A stretch of 64,000 nucleotides of DNA from contig CAVTGA010000002.1 of NCBI GenBank assembly GCA_963734185.1, forward strand, positions 558,001 to 622,000. Reading direction: 5' to 3'. The notes under the pieces are model-generated. The model was given only the letters and a program-made list of their open reading frames with translations. It was not told the DNA's origin and searched no databases. A program made the position numbers and the translations under genes. This DNA comes from PALSA-894 sp963734185. Its GTDB lineage: Bacteria; Pseudomonadota; Alphaproteobacteria; Rhizobiales; Xanthobacteraceae. Below, one piece after another: positions 18,116 to 26,957 of the stretch; the stretch's first letter is position 1, and the number at the start of each line of letters is the position of its first letter.

Positions 18116-18335
18116 CGGAGGAAGTGCGATGCAAGCAAGCGTAGGGTGGGCAAAGGCGCGGCTGCGATCTCGCGATGACCTGCCGAACATGATCCGCGCC
18201 GTGCCCACGCGGACGAAATGAACCGCGTGGGCAAAGGCGCGCAACATTCCTGCGGATTGCGACTGATCTGCCTCGCGCCTTTGCCCACCCTACGATTCCA
18301 GGAGACACACCAAACGGAGGAAGTGCGATGCAAGC
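18115..18335. repeat. 22-base perfect direct repeat flanking palindromic repeat copy A
   Basis: The same 22 bases (ACGGAGGAAGTGCG then ATGCAAGC) occur at 18115-18136 and 18314-18335. The 177 bases between them hold family-1 repeat copy A and a further 20 bases. The pattern looks like a target duplication or a local tandem duplication that trapped the element. Each copy carries a Shine-Dalgarno-like GGAGGA before an ATG, but only 12 to 30 codons follow, so neither is called as a gene. Confidence 0.65.
18141..18293. repeat. Palindromic intergenic repeat family 1, copy A
   Basis: Imperfect inverted repeat with outer arms GTAGGGTGGGCAAAGGCGCG and CGCGCCTTTGCCCACCCTAC, and an inner GTGCCCACGCGG / CCGCGTGGGC hairpin. 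About 153 bases and no coding capacity. It occupies most of the gap between the TRAP permease and the CocE-like gene; transcripts in either direction would fold strongly. Confidence 0.85.
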
Positions 18336-18383
18336 CCCCAAGAGCGCAGGCGTCACGCTCAACTGATCTCGGCTCGGACAGCC

Positions 18384-20093
18384 ATGCAGATCGATTGGGA
18401 CGCACCGATCACGATGGACGACGGCGTCGTGCTGCGCGCCGATGTGTTCCGGCCGGCCGGCGCCGGCAAGCATCCGGTCATCCTCAGCTATGGCCCCTAC
18501 GCCAAGGGGCTGTCGTTCCAGGAGGGCTACAAGGGCAACTGGGCGCGCCTGACCAAGGCCGCGCCCGAGGTGCTGCAGGGCTCGAGCAACCGCTATCAGA
18601 ACTGGGAACTGGTCGATCCGGAAAAATGGGTGCCGGACGGCTACGCTTGCGTGCGCGTCGACTCGCGCGGCGCCGGGCACTCGCCCGGCCATCTCGACGT
18701 CTGGTCGTCGCGCGAGGCGGACGACCTCTATCGATGCGTCGAATGGGCCGGCACGCAAACGTGGAGCAGCGGCAAGGTCGGCATCAACGGCATCTCGTAC
18801 TACGCCATGAACCAGTGGCAGGTCGGCGCGCTGCGGCCGTCGCATCTCGCCGCCCTGTGCATCTGGGAGGGCGCGTCGGACTACTATCGCGAGCTGTGCC
18901 GCCACGGCGGCATCCTGTCGGACTTCCTGGCGAGCTGGCATCCGCGCCAGGTCGCGAGCGTGCAGTACGGCGTCGGCACGCGCGGCGCCAGGAACGTGGT
19001 CACCGGCGAGCTGGTGGCCGGGCCGCCGACGCTGCCGGAGAACGAGCTCAAGCGGAATCGCTCCGACAGTCCCGGCGACGCGAAGCGGCGGCGCCTGCAC
19101 GACGATTATTATCGTGAACGCACGGCGCAGTTCGAAGAGATCGACGCGCCGCTGCTGTCGGCCGCCAACTGGGGCGGCATGGGCCTGCACACGCGCGGCA
19201 ATTTCGAAGGCTGGCTGCGCGCCGGTTCGCGGCAGAAATGGCTGGAGGTGCACGGCGACACCCACTTCACGCATTTCTACAGCCGCTACGGCGAGGCGCT
19301 GCAAAAACGCTTCTTCGGCCATTTCCTCAAAGGCGAGGACACCGGCTGGGAGGCGCAGCCGCGCGTCGTGCTGAACATTCGTCATCCGGGTGAGCGGTTC
19401 GAGCTGCGCGCCGAGAACGAATGGCCGCTCGCGCGCACGCGCTGGACCAAATACTTCCTGCAGCCGGACGGATACGGGCTGGGGAGCGCGATTCCGGCGA
19501 CCGAGACCAGGCTGAGCTATCATACGGCCGGCGACGGCCTCACCTTCCACTCGGCTCCACTGAATGAGAGCCTCGAGATCACCGGCCCGGTGGCGGCGAA
19601 GCTGTGGGTTTCGTCGCAGACCAGCGACGCCGATCTGTTCCTGGTGCTGCGCGTGTTCGACCCTGCGGATAAGGAAGTCACCTTCATCGGCACGAACGAT
19701 CCGCGCGTGCCGGTGGGGCTCGGCTGGCTGCGCGCGTCGCAGCGCAAGCTCGATGCGGCGCGCACGCTGCCGTACCGGCCGTGGCACAGCCACGACGAGG
19801 CATGGCCGTTGACGCCGGGCGCGCCGGTCGAGCTCGATATCGAGATCTGGCCGACCTCGATCGTGGTGCCGCCCGGCTACCGCATCGCCCTCACGGTGCG
19901 CGGCAAGGATTATGAGGTCGACGGAACCGATGCGGCGCTTCCCCATGCGCCCTATCCGATGAAGGGCGTCGGGCCGTTCCTGCACGTCGATCCGGACGAC
20001 CGCCCGGCGGCCGTGTTCGCCTGCGAGAACAGCCTGCATTTCGCCGCCGGGCGGATGCCTTATCTCTTGTTGCCGGTGATCCCGCGGGCGTAG
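18384..20093 (+). CDS. CocE/NonD family hydrolase (X-Pro dipeptidyl-peptidase-like)
   Basis: A 569-residue serine hydrolase of the cocaine-esterase / NonD family. The N-terminal alpha/beta domain begins DGVVLRADVFRPAG and contains VRVDSRGAGHSPG and the nucleophile elbow GINGISYYA with Ser138; the probable His is in VHGDTHFTHF. The last ~220 residues form the jelly-roll domain of the family (ETRLSYHTAGDG, AKLWVSSQTSDADLFLVLRV). No signal peptide, so cytosolic. It likely hydrolyses an ester or acyl-amino linkage. It sits between a TAXI transporter and an orphan TctC, and may act on an imported compound (inference). Confidence 0.88.
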   Translation: MQIDWDAPITMDDGVVLRADVFRPAGAGKHPVILSYGPYAKGLSFQEGYKGNWARLTKAAPEVLQGSSNRYQNWELVDPEKWVPDGYACVRVDSRGAGHSPGHLDVWSSREADDLYRCVEWAGTQTWSSGKVGINGISYYAMNQWQVGALRPSHLAALCIWEGASDYYRELCRHGGILSDFLASWHPRQVASVQYGVGTRGARNVVTGELVAGPPTLPENELKRNRSDSPGDAKRRRLHDDYYRERTAQFEEIDAPLLSAANWGGMGLHTRGNFEGWLRAGSRQKWLEVHGDTHFTHFYSRYGEALQKRFFGHFLKGEDTGWEAQPRVVLNIRHPGERFELRAENEWPLARTRWTKYFLQPDGYGLGSAIPATETRLSYHTAGDGLTFHSAPLNESLEITGPVAAKLWVSSQTSDADLFLVLRVFDPADKEVTFIGTNDPRVPVGLGWLRASQRKLDAARTLPYRPWHSHDEAWPLTPGAPVELDIEIWPTSIVVPPGYRIALTVRGKDYEVDGTDAALPHAPYPMKGVGPFLHVDPDDRPAAVFACENSLHFAAGRMPYLLLPVIPRA

Positions 20094-20128
20094 GCTTTCC
20101 CGAAACGTTCGACCGGGAGGACCATTCG

Positions 20129-21106
20129 ATGCGACGGATCATCGGGCTGGCGGTGGCAGCGTTCATTCTCCTGACTGGGGCCGTGCCCGGCCTCGCGCAG
20201 CAATATCCGAGCCGCGTCGTCACCATCATCGTGCCCTATCCGGCCGGCGGACCCACCGACCAGCTCGCCCGCGCCATCGCCCCGGCGCTGACCGAAAGGC
20301 TCGGGCAGAACTTCATCGTCGAGAACGTCAGCGGCGGCGGCACCACCATCGCGACCGCGCGGGTCGCGCGCGCCCAGCCCGACGGCCACACGCTGCTCTT
20401 ACACAACCTGCAGATCTCGGCGAACGTGTCGCTCTACAGCAACCTCACCTTCGACACCGAGAAGGATTTGACGCCGATCATCTTCATCAACAACAACCCG
20501 CTGGTGCTGGTCGGCCGCAAGACGCTCGCCCCCAACACGCTGAGCGAGCTGATCGCCCATGCCAAGACGCAGGTGGTGAAGATGGCGCATCCCGGCATCG
20601 GCGCCACCGGCCACCTCGCAACCTCCTTGTTTGCGCAAGAGGCCAAGGTGACGGTCGATCACATCCCTTATCGCGGCGCCGCCCCGGCGCTGCAGGACAT
20701 CGCCGGCAGCCACGTCGACCTGTTCTTCGCCACGCCGCAGTCGGTGCTGCAGCAGGTTGCGGCCGGACAGATGAAGGCCTACGGCATCACCGCGCGCGAG
20801 CCCTCGCCGCTGTTCCCCGGCGTGGAAAGCTTCGTGCGTGCGCTCGGGGCGAAGCTCGAGATCCTTTACTGGCATGCCCTGTTCGCGCCGGGCGGGACGC
20901 CCGACGCGATCGTCGAGACGCTGAATGCGACGTTGCAGACCATCATGGCCGACCCGGCGCTGATGAAATCCTGGGCCGCCACCGGCGTCTCGCCCTATCC
21001 GAAGGAGCAACGTTCGCCCGCGGCCGCGCGCGCGTTGCTCAAGGCCGAGATCGCGCGCTGGGGCCAGGTGGTGCGCGACAACAACATCCAGGCGCCGACG
21101 CAGTAG
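20129..21106 (+). CDS. TctC/Bug family periplasmic binding protein (orphan)
   Basis: A 325-residue extracytoplasmic receptor of the tripartite tricarboxylate transporter (Bug) family. Signal peptide ends PGLAQQ; the mature start has YPSRVVTIIVPYPAGGPTDQLAR, the typical first strand and Pro-Gly-Gly loop. Later comes the Bug-type VDHIPYRGAAPALQDIAGSHVDL. GGGAGGA precedes the ATG. There is no tctA or tctB next to it; it lies 35 bases after the CocE-like gene, which makes a functional link plausible. Such orphan receptors are very abundant in beta- and alphaproteobacteria and may share a permease elsewhere. Confidence 0.9.
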   Translation: MRRIIGLAVAAFILLTGAVPGLAQQYPSRVVTIIVPYPAGGPTDQLARAIAPALTERLGQNFIVENVSGGGTTIATARVARAQPDGHTLLLHNLQISANVSLYSNLTFDTEKDLTPIIFINNNPLVLVGRKTLAPNTLSELIAHAKTQVVKMAHPGIGATGHLATSLFAQEAKVTVDHIPYRGAAPALQDIAGSHVDLFFATPQSVLQQVAAGQMKAYGITAREPSPLFPGVESFVRALGAKLEILYWHALFAPGGTPDAIVETLNATLQTIMADPALMKSWAATGVSPYPKEQRSPAAARALLKAEIARWGQVVRDNNIQAPTQ

Positions 21107-21117
21107 GGGTGGGGCCT

Positions 21118-21316
21118 GAAAGCGCCACAGCCCACCTCTCCCCGCCTGCGGGGAGAGGTCGGATTCCGAGCGCAGCGCAGCGGAGCGAAGGAATCCGGGT
21201 GAGGGGGACTATCGACCGGCCGAGCTCGTGGAAATTCCCCCTCACCCGACTTGCTTCGCTTCGCTCGCAAGTCGACCTCTCCCCGCAAGCGGGGAGAGGT
21301 AGGCTGGGGCGCTTTC
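21118..21316. repeat. Composite palindromic repeat family 3, copy 1
   Basis: Outer arms GAAAGCGCCACAGCC and GGCTGGGGCGCTTTC; inside each arm is a hairpin of the type CCTCTCCCCGC-N-GCGGGGAGAGG, and the centre has GGTGAGGGGG / CCCCTCACCC. It fills most of the 350-base gap between the orphan tctC and the first LIV operon. No gene is visible in the gap; the LIV promoter probably lies in its last ~120 bases. Confidence 0.8.
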
Positions 21317-21456
21317 GGTGCAACAAAGCCACCGCACCATCACGGTCCTTACAACCGTCAGTCATGTCGCACCCGGGCGCGACGCGATTGTCCGCGCAGC
21401 GGATTCGTTGATAGGCTAGGTGGGACAATAAACGAAACACGCGGGAGGAAATCAAA

Positions 21457-22611
21457 ATGCGTAGGCGAAGCTTGCTGCTGGCCGTCGGTGCATTGGCTTG
21501 CATCGTTAGCATGGGCGTCCATGAGGCGACCGCCCAGGACAAGACCATCAAGATCGGCGGGTTGTTCCCGATGTCCGGGCCGGGCGCGTATTTCGGCGCG
21601 CAGGACAAGCAGGGCATCGAGCTCGCGCTCGAGGAGCTGAACAAGACCGGCGTGAACGGCTACAAGTTCGCCATCCAGTACGAGGATTCGGCGTGCTCGC
21701 CGCTGCCCGCCTCGCAGGCCGCGAAACGGCTGCTCGATCAGTACAAGCCCGACGTCATCATCGGCGAGGAATGCTCCGACGCCACGCTCGCCGTCATGCC
21801 GATCGTCGAGCAGGCGAAGACGCCGCTGATCAATGCCGGTTCGTCGTCGATCCGGATCACCGAGCCGGGCAATCCCTGGACGTTCCGCATCATGCCGAAC
21901 GAAGTGATGCAGGGCGTCGATATCGCCACCCAGGCCTACAACAAGCTCAACGCGCGCACCGCGGTGCTGCTCTACGAGAACACCAATGCGGGCATCGGCA
22001 ACGCCAAGGTGTTCAAGGAGACGTTCGAAAAGCTCGGCGGCAAGATCGTCGCCGACATCGGCTTCGGCCGCGACGTCAACGACTTCACCGCGATCGCGAC
22101 CCGCGTCGCGGGCGTCGGCAAGATCGACGTGATCCCGACCTATACGCTCGAAGGCCAGGGCCTGAAGATCACGCAGGCGCTGGCGCAGGCCGGAGTCGTC
22201 AAGGGCGGCGGCGGCGGCGCGATCCAGCTCGGCACCATCTGGCTGCCGTTCGGCTTCGAGCAGAAGGCCGGCAAGGCCGCGCTCGGCTACGTGCGCATCG
22301 TGCAGTTCGATCCGACCGACCAGCGCGAGCTGGTGAAGAACTTCGTGGCCAGCTTCAAGGCCAAGTTCAATGCCGATCCGACGCACATCAATGCGCATGC
22401 CTACGACCAGATCCTGCTGATCGCCGATGTGGTCAAGCGCGGCGCCAAGGACGCGCAGTCGATCCGTGACGGGCTCGCCGCGACCAAGAACTTCCGGGGC
22501 GTCACCGGCAGCGTCGAGTTCGACAAGACCAACCAGAACATCAAGATGGACACGATCCACTACATGGAGACCAAGCCGGACCTGTCGTGGAACGCCCTGA
22601 AGTGGAACTGA
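21457..22611 (+). CDS. LIV-type ABC transporter substrate-binding protein (system 1)
   Basis: Periplasmic-binding protein of type I (LivK-like / Peripla_BP_6), 384 residues. Signal peptide to about residue 26, mature start KTIKIGGLFPMSGPGAYFG; later CSPLPASQAAKRLLDQYKPDVIIG, the fold's ligand-binding cleft region. GGAGG lies eight bases before the ATG. It is the first gene of a six-gene run (binding protein, two permeases, two ATPases, SDR). Members of this family bind branched-chain amino acids but also aromatic acids, amides and urea, so the ligand is open. Confidence 0.92.
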   Translation: MRRRSLLLAVGALACIVSMGVHEATAQDKTIKIGGLFPMSGPGAYFGAQDKQGIELALEELNKTGVNGYKFAIQYEDSACSPLPASQAAKRLLDQYKPDVIIGEECSDATLAVMPIVEQAKTPLINAGSSSIRITEPGNPWTFRIMPNEVMQGVDIATQAYNKLNARTAVLLYENTNAGIGNAKVFKETFEKLGGKIVADIGFGRDVNDFTAIATRVAGVGKIDVIPTYTLEGQGLKITQALAQAGVVKGGGGGAIQLGTIWLPFGFEQKAGKAALGYVRIVQFDPTDQRELVKNFVASFKAKFNADPTHINAHAYDQILLIADVVKRGAKDAQSIRDGLAATKNFRGVTGSVEFDKTNQNIKMDTIHYMETKPDLSWNALKWN

Positions 22612-22615
22612 GCGC

Positions 22616-23500
22616 GTGAACGCGACGATCGTCGCGCAGCAGGCGATCAACGGCATCGTTCTCGGAAGCCTGTATGTGCTGGTTGCCCTGGGACTCACCC
22701 TGATCTACGGGGTGCTGGTCCAGATCAACTTCGCGCATGCGGATTTCGTCACGCTGGGCGCGTTCGCCGCGTATTTCTTCATACACGTGCTCGGGGGCGG
22801 CTACCTGGCGAGCATCGCGATCGCGCTGCTGGTCGGTGCGATGCTCGGGTGGGCGATCAATCTCTCGATCTTCGCGCCGCTGCGGCACAAGGGCAGCGAG
22901 CTGCTGCCGTTGATCGCCACCATCGGCGTTTCGACCATGATGCAGAACGCGATGCTGGCTTGGTTCGGGCCCATCCCCTATGCGTTCGAGACGCCGTACA
23001 GCCAACTGGTATTCCGCGTCGCCGGAACGTTCTTCACCGCGCAGAGCCTGATCATCATCGTCGTATCCACCGTGACGATCGCGCTGCTCTATGGGTTCAT
23101 GAAGTTCACGTTCCTCGGCAAGGCGTTGCGCGCGGTCGCGCAGGATCGTGAAACCGCCGGGCTGATGGGCATCAATCCCAGCTATCTCATCATGCTCACC
23201 ATCGTGCTGTCCTCGGCGCTCGCCGGCATGGCGGGCGCGATGCTGGCGCCGGTGCTGGTGCTTACGCCGTTTGCGGGAACGACCGTCATCGTGAAGGCAT
23301 TCGCCATCGTCATCATCGGCGGCTTCGGGAATGTCGAGGGAACGATCCTCGCCGGACTGCTGGTCGGGCTGATCGAAAGCTTCACCACGCAATATTTCGA
23401 TCCCGGACTGATCGATATCTTCGTCTTCGCCCTATTGCTGCTGATGCTGGCATTCCGGCCGACCGGGCTGATCTCCGAACGGCGCGAAGAAAATGTCTGA
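22616..23500 (+). CDS. livH: LIV-type ABC permease LivH (system 1)
   Basis: A 294-residue inner-membrane permease with about eight helices. It has the LivH opening GIVLGSLYVLVALGLTLIYG and the NFAHADFVTLGAF loop, plus the ABC-contact motif around RAVAQDRETAGLMGI. It starts with GTG four bases after the binding-protein stop, with only a weak Shine-Dalgarno, so it relies on coupling. It pairs with LivM, and its end overlaps the livM start by eight bases. Confidence 0.92.
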   Translation: MNATIVAQQAINGIVLGSLYVLVALGLTLIYGVLVQINFAHADFVTLGAFAAYFFIHVLGGGYLASIAIALLVGAMLGWAINLSIFAPLRHKGSELLPLIATIGVSTMMQNAMLAWFGPIPYAFETPYSQLVFRVAGTFFTAQSLIIIVVSTVTIALLYGFMKFTFLGKALRAVAQDRETAGLMGINPSYLIMLTIVLSSALAGMAGAMLAPVLVLTPFAGTTVIVKAFAIVIIGGFGNVEGTILAGLLVGLIESFTTQYFDPGLIDIFVFALLLLMLAFRPTGLISERREENV

Positions 23501-24497
23501 CGCCGTCGCCGTGGCCGGCAGTTCCTACGGATCATCGCGGCGGCGGCTGGCCTTTCTGGCCGCCGCCCTCGCCATCGCCGTGCTGCCGCTGATCCTGACC
23601 GGGAGCTATTGGCACACCAACCTGACGGTCTGCGCCATCAACATCCTGCTCGCGCTCGGCCTCGATTTCATCCTCGGCTATGCGGGTCAGCTCAACCTCG
23701 GGCAGTCGGCCTTCTACGGCCTGGGAGCCTACGTATCGACGCTTCTGATCACGAAACTTGCCGTCCCGTTCTGGCTTGCGTTCGCCGCCGGCGTGGCGTT
23801 CGCGGGCCTTGCCGGGGTGTTCCTGGCGCTGTTCGCGGTCCGGCTGCGCGGACACTACTTGGCGATCGCCTCGCTCGGCTTCGCCGTGATCATCCATCAG
23901 ATCCTGCTCAACTGGATCAGCCTGACGCAGGGCCCGCTCGGCATCTACGCGATCCCGCCGCCCCCTCCGATCGCGATCCCCGGCCTGCCGGCGATCAGTT
24001 TCCGCGATCCGATCGCGCTGTTCTACCTGATCGCCGGCTTCACGCTGCTGGTCTACTTCCTGCTCGATCAACTGGTGCGCTCGCCGATCGGCGAGACGCT
24101 CACGGCAATCCGCGAAGACGACATCTCGGCAGCCTCGCTCGGCATCAACGCGGCGGCATGGAAGGTCTTCGCGTTCGGGGTCGGAGCCGCAGTCGGCGGC
24201 GCGGCGGGATGCTTCTATGCGACGTTCGTCGGCACGCTGGTGCCGGACGCGTTCTTCATCACCGAATCCTTCACCATCCTGTCGATGGTCATTGTCGGCG
24301 GCATGGGCACCCTGATCGGCCCGGTGTGGGGAGCCATCCTGCTGACGCTGCTGCCCGAACTGTTGCGCGGCATCGGGGACCTCCGCCTGGTCGTTTATGG
24401 CGTGGCGCTGACGGTGGTGGTCCTGTTCATGCCGGGCGGCCTGGTGCAGGCCGCGCGGCTGGTCCGCGCCAAGATCACCGGCGCGCCGACGCGATGA
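23493..24497 (+). CDS. livM: LIV-type ABC permease LivM (system 1)
   Basis: A 334-residue inner-membrane permease, partner of LivH. Landmarks: LGLDFILGYAGQLNLGQSAFYGLGAY, RLRGHYLAIASLGFAVI, and the cytoplasmic loop TAIREDDISAASLGINAAAWK that contacts the ATPases. A Pro-rich stretch (IPPPPPIAIPGLP) in the periplasmic loop is typical of the family. It overlaps livH at its start and livG at its end (ATGA), so the order is livH-livM-livG-livF. Confidence 0.92.
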   Translation: MSDAVAVAGSSYGSSRRRLAFLAAALAIAVLPLILTGSYWHTNLTVCAINILLALGLDFILGYAGQLNLGQSAFYGLGAYVSTLLITKLAVPFWLAFAAGVAFAGLAGVFLALFAVRLRGHYLAIASLGFAVIIHQILLNWISLTQGPLGIYAIPPPPPIAIPGLPAISFRDPIALFYLIAGFTLLVYFLLDQLVRSPIGETLTAIREDDISAASLGINAAAWKVFAFGVGAAVGGAAGCFYATFVGTLVPDAFFITESFTILSMVIVGGMGTLIGPVWGAILLTLLPELLRGIGDLRLVVYGVALTVVVLFMPGGLVQAARLVRAKITGAPTR

Positions 24498-25261
24498 CTG
24501 CCTTGCTCAGCGCCAAGGGGCTGCACAAAAGCTTCGGCGGCGTGCACGCCGTGCGCGACGTCTCGCTCGACATCCCGGCCGGAGCGGTCTTTGCCATCAT
24601 CGGACCGAACGGGGCCGGCAAGTCGACGATGCTGAACCTCATCAGCGGGCTCTATCAGCCCGATGCCGGCACTTTGAGCTTCGGCGGAACAAACCTCGGC
24701 GGGATGCCGTCGCATCGTCGCGTGCGGCTCGGAATCGCGCGCACGTTCCAGAAGATCCGGTTGTTCAAGCAGCTTTCGGTGCTGGAGAACGTCGTCGCGG
24801 GATTTCATATCCATCACGACATTCCGGCGTGGCAGTACCTGATCCATGCGCGAGCGTTCCGGCGCGATCACGCCCGTTGCCGCGCCGAGGCGATGGAGCT
24901 GCTGTCATTCATGGGGCTGGCCGAACGGTGCGACGCCCTCGCCGGCTCGCTCTCCTATGGGGAGCAGCGCATGCTGGAATTCGCCCGCGCGCTCGCGACC
25001 AAACCGAAACTGCTGCTGGTCGACGAGCCGGCCGCCGGCCTCAATGCCTCGGAAGTCGACCGCCTGCTCGACCGCATCCTGACGACGCGGGATCGCGGCG
25101 TGACGGTGGTGGTGGTCGAGCACAACATGGAACTGGTCATGAACGTGGCCAACCGCGTGCTGGTCATGGATTACGGACAACACCTGTTCGAGGGCGTGCC
25201 GGCCGACGTCCAGAAGAACGAGGCGGTCCTCGCCGCCTATCTCGGCGGAGAGCTGATGTGA
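24494..25261 (+). CDS. livG: LIV-type ABC ATPase LivG (system 1)
   Basis: A 255-residue ABC ATPase. Walker A GPNGAGKST, Q-loop in ARTFQKIRLF, signature LSYGEQRMLEFARAL, Walker B LLLVDEPAAGLN and switch His in VEHNM. The C-terminal EAVLAAYLGGE is the typical LivG tail. The true start is ATG 24494, overlapping the livM stop by four bases; a longer frame upstream overlaps livM and is discarded. It forms a heterodimer with LivF below the permeases. Confidence 0.94.
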   Translation: MTALLSAKGLHKSFGGVHAVRDVSLDIPAGAVFAIIGPNGAGKSTMLNLISGLYQPDAGTLSFGGTNLGGMPSHRRVRLGIARTFQKIRLFKQLSVLENVVAGFHIHHDIPAWQYLIHARAFRRDHARCRAEAMELLSFMGLAERCDALAGSLSYGEQRMLEFARALATKPKLLLVDEPAAGLNASEVDRLLDRILTTRDRGVTVVVVEHNMELVMNVANRVLVMDYGQHLFEGVPADVQKNEAVLAAYLGGELM

Positions 25262-25995
25262 GCACGCTCCTGGCCGCCGACAACCTCGAGCTCGCCTACG
25301 GCGAGCTGTCGGTGTGCCGCGGCATCTCGCTCAAAGTCGACGAAGGCGAGATCGTCGCGCTGATCGGCGCCAACGGGGCCGGCAAGTCGACGACCCTGCG
25401 CGCCATCGCAGGGCAAATGGTGCCGCGAACCGGCACCATCATGTTCCGCGGCCGGGACATCACCCGGCTGGCGTCGCATGAACGCGCGGTGCTCGGCATC
25501 GCGCTCGTGCCCGAGGGCCGGCGCGTGTTCCCGTTCCTGACCGCGCGCGAAAATCTCGAGCTTGGCGGCTTCAAGAACCGCCGCGATGCTGCCAAAGTCC
25601 GCCGCATGATCGACGGCATCTTCGACATGTTCCCGCGGCTGCGCGACCGGGCGGACCAGAATGCCGGCACCCTGAGCGGCGGCGAGCAGCAGATGCTGGC
25701 GCTCGGCCGCGCCATGATGTCCGAGCCGACGCTGCTTTGTCTCGATGAGCCTTCGCTCGGACTTGCACCCCTCGTTGTGCGCGACATCTTCCGCACCATC
25801 CGTGCGATCAACCAAACCGGCACCAGCGTGCTGCTAGTGGAGCAGAATGCCCGTTACGCGTTCGACACGGCGAGCCGCGGCTATGTGCTGCAGACCGGCA
25901 GCATCACAGTCAGCGGAGTCTGCGCCGAGCTCTCAAGGGATGCGCGCGTGCGCGAGGCCTATCTCGGACGCGCGGCGCGGGCGGATGCAACATGA
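25258..25995 (+). CDS. livF: LIV-type ABC ATPase LivF (system 1)
   Basis: A 245-residue ABC ATPase of the LivF subfamily. Walker A GANGAGKST, the LivF-specific VPEGRRVFPFLTARENL, signature LSGGEQQMLALGRAM, Walker B LLCLDEPSLGLAP and switch region VEQNAR. It starts with GTG overlapping the livG stop (GTGA), and its own end overlaps the SDR gene by four bases, so the dehydrogenase belongs to the same transcript. Confidence 0.93.
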   Translation: MSTLLAADNLELAYGELSVCRGISLKVDEGEIVALIGANGAGKSTTLRAIAGQMVPRTGTIMFRGRDITRLASHERAVLGIALVPEGRRVFPFLTARENLELGGFKNRRDAAKVRRMIDGIFDMFPRLRDRADQNAGTLSGGEQQMLALGRAMMSEPTLLCLDEPSLGLAPLVVRDIFRTIRAINQTGTSVLLVEQNARYAFDTASRGYVLQTGSITVSGVCAELSRDARVREAYLGRAARADAT

Positions 25996-26762
25996 CGCAA
26001 GACGCCTATTCGCTCCAAGGCAAGAACGCGGTCGTCACCGGCGCCGGCGCGGGGATCGGCCGCGCCATCGCGCTCGCCTTCGCGCGAGCCGGCGCGCAGG
26101 TGGCTTCCGTCGACCTGGACGGCGCGGCGGCGGAGCGGACCAGCCGATCGATCGCCGAGAACGGCGCCCGCGCGATCGCGGTATCCTGCGACGTCGGCGT
26201 CGAGAGCGACGTGATCGCGGCAGCCGCCAAGGTGCTGGCGGAATTCCCGGCGGTTCACGTGCTGGTCAACGGCGCGGCCGGTTACGATCCGAACGGCACG
26301 GTACTCGATCTCTCGCTGGCGGACTGGAATCGCGTGATGGCGGTGAATGTCGGCGGCGCGTTCCTGATGAGCCGCGCCTTGCTGCCCGCGATGATCGCCG
26401 CGGGCGGCGGCAGCATCATCCACATCGCCTCCCAGCTCGGGAGCGTCGCGGCCGCGAAGCGTGCGGCCTACTGCACCAGCAAGGGCGCGCTGATCCAGCT
26501 CGCCAAAGCCATGGCGACCGACCATGCAACGCAGAACATCCGCGTCAATACGCTCTCGCCAGGCGCGGTCGAGACCGAACGGCTGGTGAAACGCTTCGGC
26601 GACATGGAAACCGCGCGACGCACGGCGGGACCCAAGCATCTGCTCGGCAGGCTCGGCCAACCGGACGAGATCGCAGCCGCGGCCGTGTTCCTCGCCAGCG
26701 ACGCGTCGCGCTTCATGACCGGCGCCGACCTGCTGGTCGACGGCGGATACAACGCGACCTGA
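25992..26762 (+). CDS. SDR family oxidoreductase (LIV operon 1)
   Basis: A 256-residue classical short-chain dehydrogenase/reductase. Cofactor motif TGAGAGIG (16-23), VNGAAG in place of the common NNAG, and active-site Tyr160 and Lys164 in YCTSK with the catalytic Ser in IASQLGS. The acidic residue after strand 2 (SVDLDG) suggests NAD(H) rather than NADP(H). It is coupled to livF by a four-base overlap and so probably oxidises, or prepares for breakdown, the compound taken up by this transporter. Confidence 0.9.
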   Translation: MTQDAYSLQGKNAVVTGAGAGIGRAIALAFARAGAQVASVDLDGAAAERTSRSIAENGARAIAVSCDVGVESDVIAAAAKVLAEFPAVHVLVNGAAGYDPNGTVLDLSLADWNRVMAVNVGGAFLMSRALLPAMIAAGGGSIIHIASQLGSVAAAKRAAYCTSKGALIQLAKAMATDHATQNIRVNTLSPGAVETERLVKRFGDMETARRTAGPKHLLGRLGQPDEIAAAAVFLASDASRFMTGADLLVDGGYNAT

Positions 26763-26765
26763 AAG

Positions 26766-26944
26766 TCCCCCTCCGGCCTCGCTGCGCTCGGCCACCTCCC
26801 CCACAAGGGGGGAGGGAGGCTGTGGCGCTGTCGGTGCAATTCCCGCAGAGCAAACGGTGCTGCAATCCAGCTGTGAAAGAGCCACAGCCCACCTCCCCCC
26901 TTGTGGGGGAGGTCGGCGGCCAAAGGCCGCCGGGAGGGGGTCTT
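26766..26944. repeat. Composite palindromic repeat family 3, copy 2
   Basis: Two half-units in inverted order: CCACCTCCCCCACAAGGGG followed by GGCTGTGGCGC, then GAAAGAGCCACAGCCCACC followed by CCCCTTGTGGGGGAGG. It lies in the gap between the convergent SDR and hydrolase genes, where its strong hairpins could end transcription from both sides. Confidence 0.8.
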
Positions 26945-26957
26945 GTTTCCAGCCCCC

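Noticed and set aside
18120..18220. Short frame MQASVGWAKARLRSRDDL with a Shine-Dalgarno-like site
   Set aside because: It is translation of the family-1 repeat itself; the same VGWAKAR-type peptide appears wherever the repeat is read.
15887..18247. 786-codon open frame on the minus strand
   Set aside because: Antisense to the TRAP permease, composed of Asp/Arg/His-rich low-complexity sequence; a GC artefact.
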